64,000 nt of DNA, from assembly GCA_025360565.1 (NCBI GenBank), contig JANYBY010000119.1:1-64000 (forward strand), given 5' to 3'. The stretch is from Bacteroidota bacterium (GTDB lineage: Bacteria; Bacteroidota; Bacteroidia; B-17B0; Aurantibacillaceae). Of the stretch, positions 51,725 to 60,805 are shown piece after piece. How positions within the stretch are numbered: position 1 is the first letter of the stretch; every line of letters begins with the position of its first letter. Position numbers and translations under genes: made by a program. The notes beneath the pieces are model-generated. The model did not search any database, was not told the origin of the DNA, and saw nothing but the letters and a program-made list of their open reading frames with translations.

Positions 51725-52270
51725 TTATGCAGTTCCTGTTTTTCTTACGCCGGTTGTTTTTTTAACACCCGCTATAGCTTTGGCTTTATTAGAATCTTTG
51801 CCTGTTTTTTTAAGAGTTGCTTTCGTTTTATCATCTAAGGCTTTTGCGGCTGTTGCTTTTTCATCTCCGTCTTTCCCTTCTTCTTTTTGTTTCAAATTTC
51901 CGGTAGTTTGCAAGGTATTATACCAGGCAAAAAGTTTGCGCATATTGCTTACATAAACACGCTCTTTATCGTAATCGGGCAAAATCTCGCCAAAATACTT
52001 TTCTATCGCTTTATCGTCTTCTTTGCTGCCAATGGCGGGACCGCCTTTTTCTTTTTCAAATACTGAATTAATAATGTCTTCAATTGGCTTATCATCACCG
52101 GTTGTAAACATACTAATATCGCTCAAAGTGGAAACTTTGGTGCTTGAATAAATATTTAAACGTTTTTTATCGGCTAAGCCTTCAACAATAACGCCGTTTT
52201 TACTTTGGGCAACAATTTTAAATAAGCCCGGTTGCCCTGAAATGGAAATAATCCCTGTTAAATCTATCAT
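51725..52270 (-). CDS. DUF5606 domain protein with basic tail
   Basis: A 181-residue cytoplasmic protein of the Bacteroidota family DUF5606. The N-terminal ~130 residues hold the conserved domain (LTGIISISGQPGLFKIVAQS, then KYFGEILPDYDKERVYVSNM and MRKLFAWYNTL). The last ~50 residues are rich in Lys, Ala and Thr (KATLKKTGKDSNKAKAIAG, KKTTGVRKTG), reminiscent of histone H1-like tails that bind nucleic acid. The function of the domain is not known; a nucleic-acid-related role is inferred only from the tail. A TATATTTG at 52298-52291 may be its -7 box. Confidence 0.85.
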   Translation of the reverse strand: MIDLTGIISISGQPGLFKIVAQSKNGVIVEGLADKKRLNIYSSTKVSTLSDISMFTTGDDKPIEDIINSVFEKEKGGPAIGSKEDDKAIEKYFGEILPDYDKERVYVSNMRKLFAWYNTLQTTGNLKQKEEGKDGDEKATAAKALDDKTKATLKKTGKDSNKAKAIAGVKKTTGVRKTGTA

Positions 52271-52373
52271 AAAAATTTTATCTTTATTAGCAAATATAAG
52301 TTATTTTTCGCAATAAAAAAATGACTTTTTATTTAAGCCATATTATACATTAGGATTTTGGTTCGTAATAGAA

Positions 52374-52403
52374 TTGCAAATGTATAATATGGGTTTACCT
52401 TGC
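52374..52403 (+). promoter_or_regulatory. Putative promoter for the MtfA-like peptidase
   Basis: TTG at 52374-52376 is followed after 19 bases by TACCTTGC (52396-52403), one mismatch-shift from TAnnTTTG. The ATG is at 52408. Confidence 0.4.
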
Positions 52404-52407
52404 ACAA

Positions 52408-53601
52408 ATGCCTGAAACCGCCGATATACAACTGACTGAAAGCGAGCTCGAGAGATTTTATTCAAGCTATTTTTCGTATTACAATACTCTAATTAGCCCC
52501 CAGCGTACTATTTTTGTTGGCAGGTGTTTAAAATTTATTGAATACAAAATAATTTCAGGCGCCGAAGGATTTGAAGTAAACAATAAAGTAAGGGCCATTA
52601 TTGCGGCAAGCGCGGTGCAGCTTACGTTGGGGTTAGAGATCTGGGCTCTCAATTATTTTGACACTATTATCATTTATCCGAAGGAGTTTGACAATGTGCC
52701 GGGTGGCCACATTCGTTTTAAAGGCGAAACAAATTTAAAAGGATATATACGTTTAAGTTGGCAAAGTTTTATTTCGGGTTACGCCATTGGTGATGATAAT
52801 ATTAATTTGGGATTACACGAATTTACGCACGCTTTAAGATTTAATCCCATAGCAGGCCATGAGCAGGATTATTTTATTGAACATTATTTCGAAGCCTGGA
52901 TGGCCTCTGCCATTGAGCCTTTTAACGACATAAAACAAAATAGAAATACAATTTTCAGAAAATACGGAGGCGCAAACATAAACGAATTTTTAAGCGTTTG
53001 CATTGAGCACTTTTTTGAATCGCCCGACGAAATTAAAGAACATTACCCTTTATTATATTACAGCACCGCCATTTTATTAAATCAACACAAAGAAAGTGGC
53101 GTTACAGAAATTGGAGTAAGACAAAAATTATTTGAAGAAAAAAACGAATTACTAAAAGCCACAGCCGAACACGAAATGAGTACAAAATTTAAAAGAACAT
53201 CAACCTTCGGCATGCTCTTAGTAACGCTTGTACCATTGGTTTATACCGCTTTTGTAACAGGTATTACAAGCGGCGCAGATCTTTTTTTGGTAGCTTTTGC
53301 ATTTATGGTTTATTTACGATTTGATTTTTATTTTATTTCGGCGAACATAAAAAACAAACGCCTGTTTCTAACAAAGGGCTTTCTACTTTTTAAAAACCGT
53401 ACAAAAATAAATATTCCCTTATCTCAACTGATCAGTTTAAGATTAAACAGCAACGAAGAGAACGATGCGGAATGCGAACTGATCTATTATAATGAAAAGG
53501 AAACGTATTTTTACAGCGAAACCATTCAATCGGATAAAAAACCGGAAAATGATTTTTTAAATGAGCTCATTTCCAACAAAATTGCGGTTTATCGCGGGTA
53601 A
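52408..53601 (+). CDS. MtfA-like zinc peptidase with membrane segment
   Basis: A 397-residue protein. Residues ~30-235 match the zinc-dependent peptidase family of MtfA: an early GRCLKFIEYKIISGAEG region, then GLHEFTHAL with zinc ligands H137 and H141 and catalytic E138. A later acidic ligand lies in CIEHFFESPDEIKEHYP. Around residues 265-310 there are two hydrophobic helices (FGMLLVTLVPLVYTAF, LFLVAFAFMVYLRF), followed by a ~75-residue C-terminal domain that is not in MtfA. E. coli MtfA is soluble and targets a regulator of sugar uptake. The membrane anchor here suggests a different role. Confidence 0.82.
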   Translation: MPETADIQLTESELERFYSSYFSYYNTLISPQRTIFVGRCLKFIEYKIISGAEGFEVNNKVRAIIAASAVQLTLGLEIWALNYFDTIIIYPKEFDNVPGGHIRFKGETNLKGYIRLSWQSFISGYAIGDDNINLGLHEFTHALRFNPIAGHEQDYFIEHYFEAWMASAIEPFNDIKQNRNTIFRKYGGANINEFLSVCIEHFFESPDEIKEHYPLLYYSTAILLNQHKESGVTEIGVRQKLFEEKNELLKATAEHEMSTKFKRTSTFGMLLVTLVPLVYTAFVTGITSGADLFLVAFAFMVYLRFDFYFISANIKNKRLFLTKGFLLFKNRTKINIPLSQLISLRLNSNEENDAECELIYYNEKETYFYSETIQSDKKPENDFLNELISNKIAVYRG

Positions 53602-53694
53602 AAATCACCTAATTTGATTAATTTTCTGCTTTGAAAATAACGGGGTAAACCCTAACTTAGGCTCTCTTTAAAATATATACGATAAAAATATTAT

Positions 53695-54984
53695 ATGAAA
53701 TATCAGGCAATTGACAGCGCGTTATTTATTGAAAACCGTAAAAAGTTTAAGAATAATTTAAAACCAAATTCCTTAGCCGTTTTTGTGAGTAATGATATTA
53801 TGCCCACCAATGCAGATGGTAGCATGGGCTTTAAGCAAAACAACGATCTGTTTTACTTGAGTGGTGTTGATCAGGAAGAAACTATGCTTGTTATTTTTCC
53901 GGATGTGAAAGACGGTAAACACAAAGAAATTTTATTTGTAAAAGAAACGAGCGAACTCATTGCCATTTGGGAAGGCGCCAAATTAAATAAAGAGCAGGCT
54001 ACCAAAGTAAGTGGAATTGAGCATATTTATTGGATTAGCGAATTCGAAAAAATAATGCAGGGCTTTTTCTTTCAGGCAGAACATATTTATTTAAATAGTA
54101 ACGAGCATGCCAGGTCATCGAATAAAACTGAAACAGCCGAAGTACGATTTAATAAAACAATTCAGGCAAAATACCCATTACATAAATACGAACGCAGCGC
54201 GCCAATAATGCATAAAATTCGCGCTTTAAAAAGTACGCAGGAAATAGACCTGATTCAACAGGCTTGCGATATTACCGAAAAAGGTTTTAGAAGATTGCTT
54301 TCTTTTATTAAACCCGGTGTTTGGGAACATCAAATTGAAGCGGAATTAATTCATGAATTTTTGTGTAACCGTTCTGCCGGCTTTGCTTACGGCCCGATTG
54401 TAGCAAGCGGCCCAAGTGCCTGTGTATTGCACTATGTTGAAAATAATAGGGAGTGCAAAGCAGGCGATGTAATTTTATTGGATGTGGCTGCTGAATATGC
54501 GAACTACGCAAGTGATATGACGCGCTGTTTGCCCGTAAACGGAAAATTTACAAAAAGACAAAAAGAAGTTTACAATGCGGTACTTAAAGTAAAACGCGGC
54601 GCAACAAAAATGTTACTGCCCGGACAAACATTTGAAAAGTACAACAAAGCAGTAGGTGAATTAATGACCGAAGAATTATTACAATTAGGATTGATAAAAA
54701 CAGACGATGTAAAAAAGCAAAACCCAAATTGGCCGGCCTACAAAAAATATTTTATGCACGGCACCTCGCACTTTTTAGGATTAGATGTGCATGATCTTGG
54801 ATTTTTTACAGAGCCTATGCAAGCGGGAATGGTGTTTACCGTTGAGCCGGGAATATATATTCCACAAGAGGGGTTAGGCATTCGTTTAGAAAATAATGTG
54901 TTGATCACTACTAAAGGCCAGCAGGATCTGATGAAAAATATTCCGATCGAGACCGATGAAATAGAAGCGTTGATGAATAAATAG
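53695..54984 (+). CDS. pepP: Aminopeptidase P family protein (Xaa-Pro aminopeptidase)
   Basis: A 429-residue pita-bread metallopeptidase that removes N-terminal residues before proline. All five metal ligands are in place: D263 and D274 (LLDVAAEYANYASDM), H359 (HGTSHFLGLDVHD), E384 (TVEPGIYIP) and E399 (GIRLENNV). An N-terminal creatinase-like domain (residues ~1-170) is complete. There is no signal peptide, so it is cytoplasmic and completes peptide breakdown begun by enzymes such as the M3 peptidase at 16301. The next gene begins 38 bases later. Confidence 0.94.
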   Translation: MKYQAIDSALFIENRKKFKNNLKPNSLAVFVSNDIMPTNADGSMGFKQNNDLFYLSGVDQEETMLVIFPDVKDGKHKEILFVKETSELIAIWEGAKLNKEQATKVSGIEHIYWISEFEKIMQGFFFQAEHIYLNSNEHARSSNKTETAEVRFNKTIQAKYPLHKYERSAPIMHKIRALKSTQEIDLIQQACDITEKGFRRLLSFIKPGVWEHQIEAELIHEFLCNRSAGFAYGPIVASGPSACVLHYVENNRECKAGDVILLDVAAEYANYASDMTRCLPVNGKFTKRQKEVYNAVLKVKRGATKMLLPGQTFEKYNKAVGELMTEELLQLGLIKTDDVKKQNPNWPAYKKYFMHGTSHFLGLDVHDLGFFTEPMQAGMVFTVEPGIYIPQEGLGIRLENNVLITTKGQQDLMKNIPIETDEIEALMNK

Positions 54985-55022
54985 ATTTAAGAATTATGCA
55001 AATTCGTAATTCGTAACCCGTT

Positions 55023-55820
55023 TTGGTTAAGGCTTGTCTCTATAAAAAATCGCCTGTTACTTTTTCCGACACAGGAAAGGGCAGGGTAGTAGTTTTATTA
55101 CATGGATTTTTAGGCTCTCATAAAATTTGGGAAAAAACCAGTTTAGATCTTTCAAAATCGTACAGGGTAATTGCCATTGATCTGCCTGGGCACGGCGCAA
55201 CGCCTTGTTATGGTTACGCGCATAGTATGGATCTGATGGCAAAATGTGTTAAGGCGGTGATGGATCATTTACGTTTAAAAAAATTTGTGTTGGTTGGCCA
55301 CAGCATGGGTGGTTACGCGGCTCTGGCCTTTGCAGATCTTTTTCCCGATTACTTAAACGGCTTATGTTTATATCACAGCAGCGCTTTACCGGATACGGCC
55401 GAAAAGAAAAAAGAACGATTGCGCGCAATAGCCGCGGTGAAGGCCAACAGGGGTGTGTACACAAAAAGCGCCATTAAAAATTTATTTGCCACAAAAAATT
55501 TAAAATATTTAATAGAAGAAATTTTGTTCGCGAATACAATTGCAAAAGGTACAACTAAACAAGGCATTATTGCCGCGCTGCATGGTATGAAGGACAGGCC
55601 GAACCGGGAAATTATTTTAAGCCTCGTTAAATATCCAATAATGATGGTGGTCGGGGAACTGGATAATATTTTACCTTACGAACAATTATTGGCCCAAGCC
55701 GAAAAAATAAAAAGAAAAACCGTTTTGTTTTTAGAGCACGACGGACATTTTGGATTTTTAGAATCGCCCCGCGAAAGCAACAAAGCTTTGAGAAAATTTT
55801 TGCGGAAGTGTTATAAGTGA
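55023..55820 (+). CDS. Alpha/beta hydrolase
   Basis: A 265-residue alpha/beta-hydrolase. The oxyanion HGFLG is at 27-31, the nucleophile elbow GHSMG is at 92-96 (Ser94), and the catalytic histidine is H242 in HDGHFGFLESP. The acid is probably the Asp in VVGELDNILPYE near 217. The substrate is unknown; the family includes esterases and MenH-like enzymes. The only start is the TTG at 55023, because a stop lies two codons upstream. It converges with the LytTR regulator, with only 2 bases between their ends. Confidence 0.9.
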   Translation: MVKACLYKKSPVTFSDTGKGRVVVLLHGFLGSHKIWEKTSLDLSKSYRVIAIDLPGHGATPCYGYAHSMDLMAKCVKAVMDHLRLKKFVLVGHSMGGYAALAFADLFPDYLNGLCLYHSSALPDTAEKKKERLRAIAAVKANRGVYTKSAIKNLFATKNLKYLIEEILFANTIAKGTTKQGIIAALHGMKDRPNREIILSLVKYPIMMVVGELDNILPYEQLLAQAEKIKRKTVLFLEHDGHFGFLESPRESNKALRKFLRKCYK

Positions 55821-55822
55821 TG

Positions 55823-56572
55823 TTACAAGGTAGAAAGCAGCTTTAAAAAAGCGTCCTTTTTGCGGGAAGCCAAAGGGATACTGGATTTATCGCGCATGAT
55901 AATGGTGCCCCCGTCGGCTTTTTTGTAGGTTTCAAAATAATCAATATTAATTAAATGCGATTGATGCGTTCTGAAAAAATTGTATTGCTGAAGCATTTCA
56001 TCGTACTCTTTTAAAATTTTAGTGGCTAAAAGTTTTCGCCCGTCAACCAAAATAAAACGCGTGTAATTCCCTTCCGACTCACAGCGAATAATATCTTTTA
56101 CACTTACCGCGTGAATATGGTCGCTGCTTTTTAAAATTAATTTTTTTAATTCTTTAGTATGGCTCTGCATGTTGTTGTGCAGGGCATTCATATGTAAACT
56201 GATGTTTTTCTGCTCTAAAGTTTCTTCGGCTTTTTTAATTGCTGATGAAAGCTCTTCCCCATCCACGGGCTTTAAAATATAATCGAGCGCGCTAAACTTA
56301 AATGCCTGCATGGCAAATTCCTGGTGGGCGGTAATAAAAATAACTTTAAAATTTATTTCATCTATTTTCGATAAGAGGTCAAACCCAGTACCGTCGGGCA
56401 TTTGAACATCTAAAAGAACAATATCCGGGTTATGCAATTCAATAGCTATAATTCCCGACTTAACTGAGTCAGCGCTGCCAACTATTTCAACATTTTTGCA
56501 ACTTGCTAAAAGGGTATTTGCAATTACCTCTCTTGCGTTAAGCTCATCATCTATAATAACTACTTTTAACAT
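55823..56572 (-). CDS. LytTR-family response regulator
   Basis: A 249-residue two-component regulator. The receiver domain (1-~120) has the acidic pocket D8-D9 (VVIIDDE), the phosphoacceptor D55 (IVLLDVQMPD), and K104 in YILKPVDGEEL. The LytTR DNA-binding domain (about residues 145-249) has the DIIRCESEGNYTRFILVDGR and FFRTHQSHLINIDYF segments. It most likely answers one or both TPR sensor kinases encoded upstream on the same strand. A 195-bp gap with a 161-bp palindrome separates it from the nearer kinase, so its expression may be attenuated or separately driven. Confidence 0.93.
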   Translation of the reverse strand: MLKVVIIDDELNAREVIANTLLASCKNVEIVGSADSVKSGIIAIELHNPDIVLLDVQMPDGTGFDLLSKIDEINFKVIFITAHQEFAMQAFKFSALDYILKPVDGEELSSAIKKAEETLEQKNISLHMNALHNNMQSHTKELKKLILKSSDHIHAVSVKDIIRCESEGNYTRFILVDGRKLLATKILKEYDEMLQQYNFFRTHQSHLINIDYFETYKKADGGTIIMRDKSSIPLASRKKDAFLKLLSTL

Positions 56573-56600
56573 TTCGCGGTTAAATTAAGAATAATTTTTT

Positions 56601-56761
56601 ATACCAAAGTGAATTATATTTTAGACTTAAAATACGCGGTTATTTTTTGGTTAGGCAATGAAAAAAAGCTTTGCATAGTACCGACTATGGAAAGATTTTT
56701 TGAAGCCGTATAAGCAAAAAAGAACGAGTAGTTTGGGCTAAAATATATTTCACTTCGGTAT
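56601..56761. repeat. 161-bp near-symmetric palindromic element
   Basis: The outer arms are 24 bases long (56601-56624 and 56738-56761), matching at 22 positions when one is inverted. They begin ATACC and end TATTTTAG. The symmetry continues inward through AAAAAAGCTTTGCATAG and CTATGGAAAGATTTTTT to a central hairpin, CATAGTACCGACTATG (56674-56689). The centre of that hairpin coincides with the midpoint of the whole element. It begins 6 bases after the sensor-kinase stop and ends 28 bases before the response-regulator start. Confidence 0.85.
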
Positions 56762-56767
56762 TAATCT

Positions 56768-58729
56768 TCAGGCTTCGGGCATAGTAATGCATACTTGTGT
56801 ACCTCTTGAAAGCCCTTTTTCATTTTTGAGGTCGGCTATTTTGAGTAAAAATTTTTGTTTGGACTTTTTGTTTAGGATCATTAAACGCTCTTCGGTAATT
56901 GTGGTTGCAAGAGAGGTGTGTTTTTTGCCATGTTGTGCCTTGAGTTTCGCGGCGTTCTCAATTCCTATTCCATTATCTTCTACTATCATTTCTATCATTT
57001 TATCTTTTTGAATAAATTTTAAAACAATATTCCCTTTTCCGTCCTGTTTGTTCATAATGCCATGTTCAATGGCGTTTTCAATAAAGGGCTGCGATAACAT
57101 GGGCGGAATAGAAACAGATTCAACATCAATATTCGGATCGACCTCAATGCTAAAATCAAATTTTTCGTGAAACCGTAATTGCTGTAGTTCCAAATAATAT
57201 TTAAGAGTGTCTAATTCTTTTTCAACGGAAACGTATTCGTTTCGGGAATTTTCGAGGATCATGCGCATGAGTTTTGCAAAACTCGAAATGTATTTGGCAA
57301 CCTCAGCGGGCTCATGCTTGTAAACGTAATTTTGAATAGCGATCAATGAATTAAAAATAAAATGCGGGTTCATTTGCGAGCGGAATAATTTTTGCTCCAC
57401 TTCCATTTTTGTTTGAACGGCCTTTAATTTATTTTGCTGTGCCAATAAAAAGGCAGCTATTAAAATTAAAAGAACAAAACTTGCAAGGCCAAAGATCAAG
57501 TACCAGTTCCGGCTTATTTCCAACTGCTGAATTTTATTTTGCTGGGTGAGTAGTTGAGATCGCTGGGTTAACTTATCAATTTCTTTTTCTTTTTTTTCGG
57601 TTTCGTATTTGGTTTGCATTTCGGTGAGCTGTTTATTTTTATTTAAAGTAAAAAGTGAATCATTTAGAGTTGTTTTTAATTTATGAAACTCCAACGCTTT
57701 TTTAAAATCGCCATTCTTTTCATGGATAATGGAATAGAGTCCGTAACCAAATAACACAAGTTCGGTTGCTTCAGTTTCCTTTGCAAATAGAAAGCCTTTG
57801 TTTAAAGCGTCCATTGCCTTGGTGTAGTTATTTGAATCAATATAGGTAACCGCAATACCAAGGTAATCATCGGCTAAACTATATTTATTTTGTATTTTTT
57901 CATGAATCTCAATAGCTTTAAAATAATACTTTACCGCCAGGCTGTATTTTTTTTTGAATGAGTAGGCGCTCGCAATATTATTGTAGCTAAAGCCTTTTCC
58001 AACTGTATCGTGAAGCTTTTCTCTTACATCTAATGCTAAAAAACAATTGCGTAATTGGTTATCTACATCATCTAGAGAAAAGTAGGCTTCAGAAATATTC
58101 TCATAAATTACTATCATTGAAACGCTGTCATTTAAAACCTTAAACATTTCCAAGGCCTTAGTAAAATTTTGCAGAGCGGGCGAAAAACTCTTTAATGACA
58201 TTTGGGTAACCCCAATGGTACAATGGTCGGCGGCAATATTTTTGTTATTCCCGGTTTTTTCATCAATTTTTAAAGCTTGCAAAGCGTAGTCAAGAGCTTT
58301 TGTAAAATCACCAAGAGTATTGTAAACAGAACTTAAATTACATAAGCACATGGACAACATAGTTGTTTTTTTCAGGGTTTTCGCAACTTTAAGCGCTTCG
58401 TTATGCCACTTTAAAGCCTCATAGTTTTTACCAAGATCTATACTATTAAAAGCTTTTCGATTATAGTTTGCTGCGATATTATAATTGATCCTTTCAATTC
58501 TTTTTTCGTCTTTAATAGATTTGGCAATTTCTAATGCTTCCCGATATAACACTAATCCCTTGTCGGGATCGGTTTTGGAAATTTTTAACGCCTGCGTAAT
58601 AAGAATTTTAATTTTAACAGTATCCGCTTTAGCAATTTTGAGTTCGCTGTTCAGATTTTCGAGATTGTTATTTTGGCAAAAGGCCGCGAAAGAAAACAGG
58701 AATAAAAAATAAGCAAGTGCTTTTTTCAT
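56768..58729 (-). CDS. TPR sensor histidine kinase, LytS type (paralog 2)
   Basis: A 653-residue membrane sensor kinase. A signal peptide or first helix (MKKALAYFLFLFSFAAFCQ) leads to ~6 tetratricopeptide repeats in the periplasm, then a coiled coil (KYETEKKEKEIDKL, QQNKIQQLEI). A transmembrane helix follows (YLIFGLASFVLLILIAAFLL, about residues 400-420). The His_kinase domain has FRSQMNPHFIFNSLIAIQNY, with phosphorylatable H456. The HATPase has an N-box (PFIENAIEHGIM) and a G-box (VEDNGIGIENA). I chose the ATG at 58729 over an upstream GTG. It is a close paralog of the next gene upstream. It is probably paired with the LytTR regulator. Confidence 0.93.
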   Translation of the reverse strand: MKKALAYFLFLFSFAAFCQNNNLENLNSELKIAKADTVKIKILITQALKISKTDPDKGLVLYREALEIAKSIKDEKRIERINYNIAANYNRKAFNSIDLGKNYEALKWHNEALKVAKTLKKTTMLSMCLCNLSSVYNTLGDFTKALDYALQALKIDEKTGNNKNIAADHCTIGVTQMSLKSFSPALQNFTKALEMFKVLNDSVSMIVIYENISEAYFSLDDVDNQLRNCFLALDVREKLHDTVGKGFSYNNIASAYSFKKKYSLAVKYYFKAIEIHEKIQNKYSLADDYLGIAVTYIDSNNYTKAMDALNKGFLFAKETEATELVLFGYGLYSIIHEKNGDFKKALEFHKLKTTLNDSLFTLNKNKQLTEMQTKYETEKKEKEIDKLTQRSQLLTQQNKIQQLEISRNWYLIFGLASFVLLILIAAFLLAQQNKLKAVQTKMEVEQKLFRSQMNPHFIFNSLIAIQNYVYKHEPAEVAKYISSFAKLMRMILENSRNEYVSVEKELDTLKYYLELQQLRFHEKFDFSIEVDPNIDVESVSIPPMLSQPFIENAIEHGIMNKQDGKGNIVLKFIQKDKMIEMIVEDNGIGIENAAKLKAQHGKKHTSLATTITEERLMILNKKSKQKFLLKIADLKNEKGLSRGTQVCITMPEA

Positions 58730-58820
58730 ATCTAGGATAGTCACAAGTTAATAAAAATATGGGAAATCGTAAAGAAGAAGAAAAAATATAGAGCATCAAA
58801 AATTCTCATTGTTTTTAAAT

Positions 58821-60761
58821 TTATAATTCAGGCATGCTTATTCGAACTTCAGTGCCTGCGGCAATGCCATCGGCGTTTTTTAAGTCTATAATTTCCAGAG
58901 TAAATTTTTGCTTATTTTGTTTGTTTAAAATAAATAATCTTTCTTCTGTAATTTTGGTTGCTAAGGACTGGTGTTTTTTTTCCCTTAACATTTTGTTGTT
59001 TGCGGCACTTTCTCTTCCTATTCCATTATCTCTTATTAGCATGTCAATTATGTTTTTTTTCTGAACGAATGTAATTGAAATAGCGCCATTTTCATCCGGT
59101 TTATTCATAATGCCATGTTCTATCGCGTTTTCTACAAAAGGTTGAGAAAACATAGGTGGAATTAATATGGATTCGATATCAATTAATGGATCAACTTTAA
59201 TTGTAAAGTCAAATTTATTGGGGAATCGTAATTGCTGTAGCTTCATGTAACATGTAAGGAAGGTGAGTTCATTTTCAATGGTAACAGATTCTTTTCTTGA
59301 ATTTTCAAGGGTCATGCGCATCAATTTGGCGAAGCTTGAAATATAATCGGCAACTTCGGAGGGTTGGTGTTTATAAACGTAGTTTTGTATGGCGATTAAA
59401 GAATTAAAAATAAAATGTGGATTCATTTGCGAGCGAAATAATTTTTGCTCTACTTCCATTTTTGTATGGCTGGCCTTTAATTTATTTTGCTGTGCCAATA
59501 AAAAGGCAACTATTAAAATTAAAAGAACAAAACTGCCAAGACCCAGGATCAAATACCAATTGCGGCTTATTTCCAGCTGCTGAATTTTATTTTGCTGAGT
59601 CAGTATTTGGGATCGCTGAGTTAATTTAGTGATCTCTTCTTCTTTCTTTGTGGTTTCATATTTGGTTTGCATTTCAACGATCTGTTTATTTTTATCCTCG
59701 TTAAACAAAGTATCATTCAGCATAGCATAAAGTTTTTGATACTCAAAAGCTTTTTTATAATTCCCTTTTTTCTCAAATATATCTACATAAAAACTATAGC
59801 AGGTACAAACTCGCCGTCTATCTTCCATTTCTCTTGCAATTTTAAGAGCTTGATCAACATTCAAAAGCGCACTATTCAAATCGCCGGTTTCAAAATTAAC
59901 ATTTGCCACATTTGTAAACGCTCCGGCTAAACCCAATAGTTCCTTAGCTTTTATAAAAATGTTCAATGCATTGGTGTAATACTTCAGGGCAGAATCAAAA
60001 CTTTTTCTTTTATAAAAAGCATCTCCAATTGTCAAATACGTATAGCCAATACCGATCGTATCGTGAATCATTTCTTTTATTTGCAGCGACATTTGAGCAT
60101 TTTCCAGTAGTTCCGGAATCTTGTTTTGCATACTGTATACTGAAGAAATGTTGTCGTATGTGGAGGCAATACGAACACTATCTTTTAATTTTATGAATAA
60201 TTGTAAGGAACTTTTAAAGTTTTTTAAACTAAGCTCATAATTGTTTAATATAAGATGTATTGCTCCAATAGTATTGTAAGCATTAGCAGTTTCAATAATA
60301 TTTCCAAGCTTTTCAGATAGTTTAAGCGCCTTCAATGCGTATGCAAGAGAAAGCGGGTAATTTTGTAAATAAAAATAAACAGTAGCCACATCACTCAAGC
60401 AAATGGAAATAAGCGCTTCCTTGTTAATACGTTTAGCAAGACTTAACGCTTCCAGATCATGAGTTAACGCTTGAGAGTAATTGTTAAGATCACAATAAGC
60501 AACCGCAAGTTGGGTATTTATTTTGCTCATCTTCTCAATATTGTTGGACGATTCAGCCATTGACAATGCTTCTTTAAAGAGGGAGATGGCTTTTTTCGGA
60601 TCAGAAGCTAATTCCTTTTGCGCATTTTTGAAAAATATATTTATTTTAACGGTATCAGAAGTGGCAATTTTAAGATCGCTATTCAGTTTTTGAAGTGCAC
60701 TATTTTGGCAAAAAAATATTTGGATGGACAATAAAAAATAGAAGAGCGCTACCTTTTTCAT
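58821..60761 (-). CDS. TPR sensor histidine kinase, LytS type (paralog 1)
   Basis: A 646-residue paralog of the neighbouring kinase with the same layout: signal peptide (KKVALFYFLLSIQIFFCQ), TPR sensor region, coiled coil, one transmembrane helix (YLILGLGSFVLLILIVAFLL), then His_kinase with H449 in QMNPHFIFNSLIAIQNY. It also has an N-box (PFVENAIEHGIM) and a G-box (IRDNGIGRESA). The two copies are almost the same from the coiled coil through the H-box and differ most in the TPR sensor part. That fits a duplication with divergence of the input. It lies 91 bases upstream of its copy and 44 bases downstream of a small lipoprotein gene. Confidence 0.93.
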   Translation of the reverse strand: MKKVALFYFLLSIQIFFCQNSALQKLNSDLKIATSDTVKINIFFKNAQKELASDPKKAISLFKEALSMAESSNNIEKMSKINTQLAVAYCDLNNYSQALTHDLEALSLAKRINKEALISICLSDVATVYFYLQNYPLSLAYALKALKLSEKLGNIIETANAYNTIGAIHLILNNYELSLKNFKSSLQLFIKLKDSVRIASTYDNISSVYSMQNKIPELLENAQMSLQIKEMIHDTIGIGYTYLTIGDAFYKRKSFDSALKYYTNALNIFIKAKELLGLAGAFTNVANVNFETGDLNSALLNVDQALKIAREMEDRRRVCTCYSFYVDIFEKKGNYKKAFEYQKLYAMLNDTLFNEDKNKQIVEMQTKYETTKKEEEITKLTQRSQILTQQNKIQQLEISRNWYLILGLGSFVLLILIVAFLLAQQNKLKASHTKMEVEQKLFRSQMNPHFIFNSLIAIQNYVYKHQPSEVADYISSFAKLMRMTLENSRKESVTIENELTFLTCYMKLQQLRFPNKFDFTIKVDPLIDIESILIPPMFSQPFVENAIEHGIMNKPDENGAISITFVQKKNIIDMLIRDNGIGRESAANNKMLREKKHQSLATKITEERLFILNKQNKQKFTLEIIDLKNADGIAAGTEVRISMPEL

Positions 60762-60805
60762 AGAAAGAATAAGACAAGTTAGGGAGTTTTTAGCACATAC
60801 AAAAA

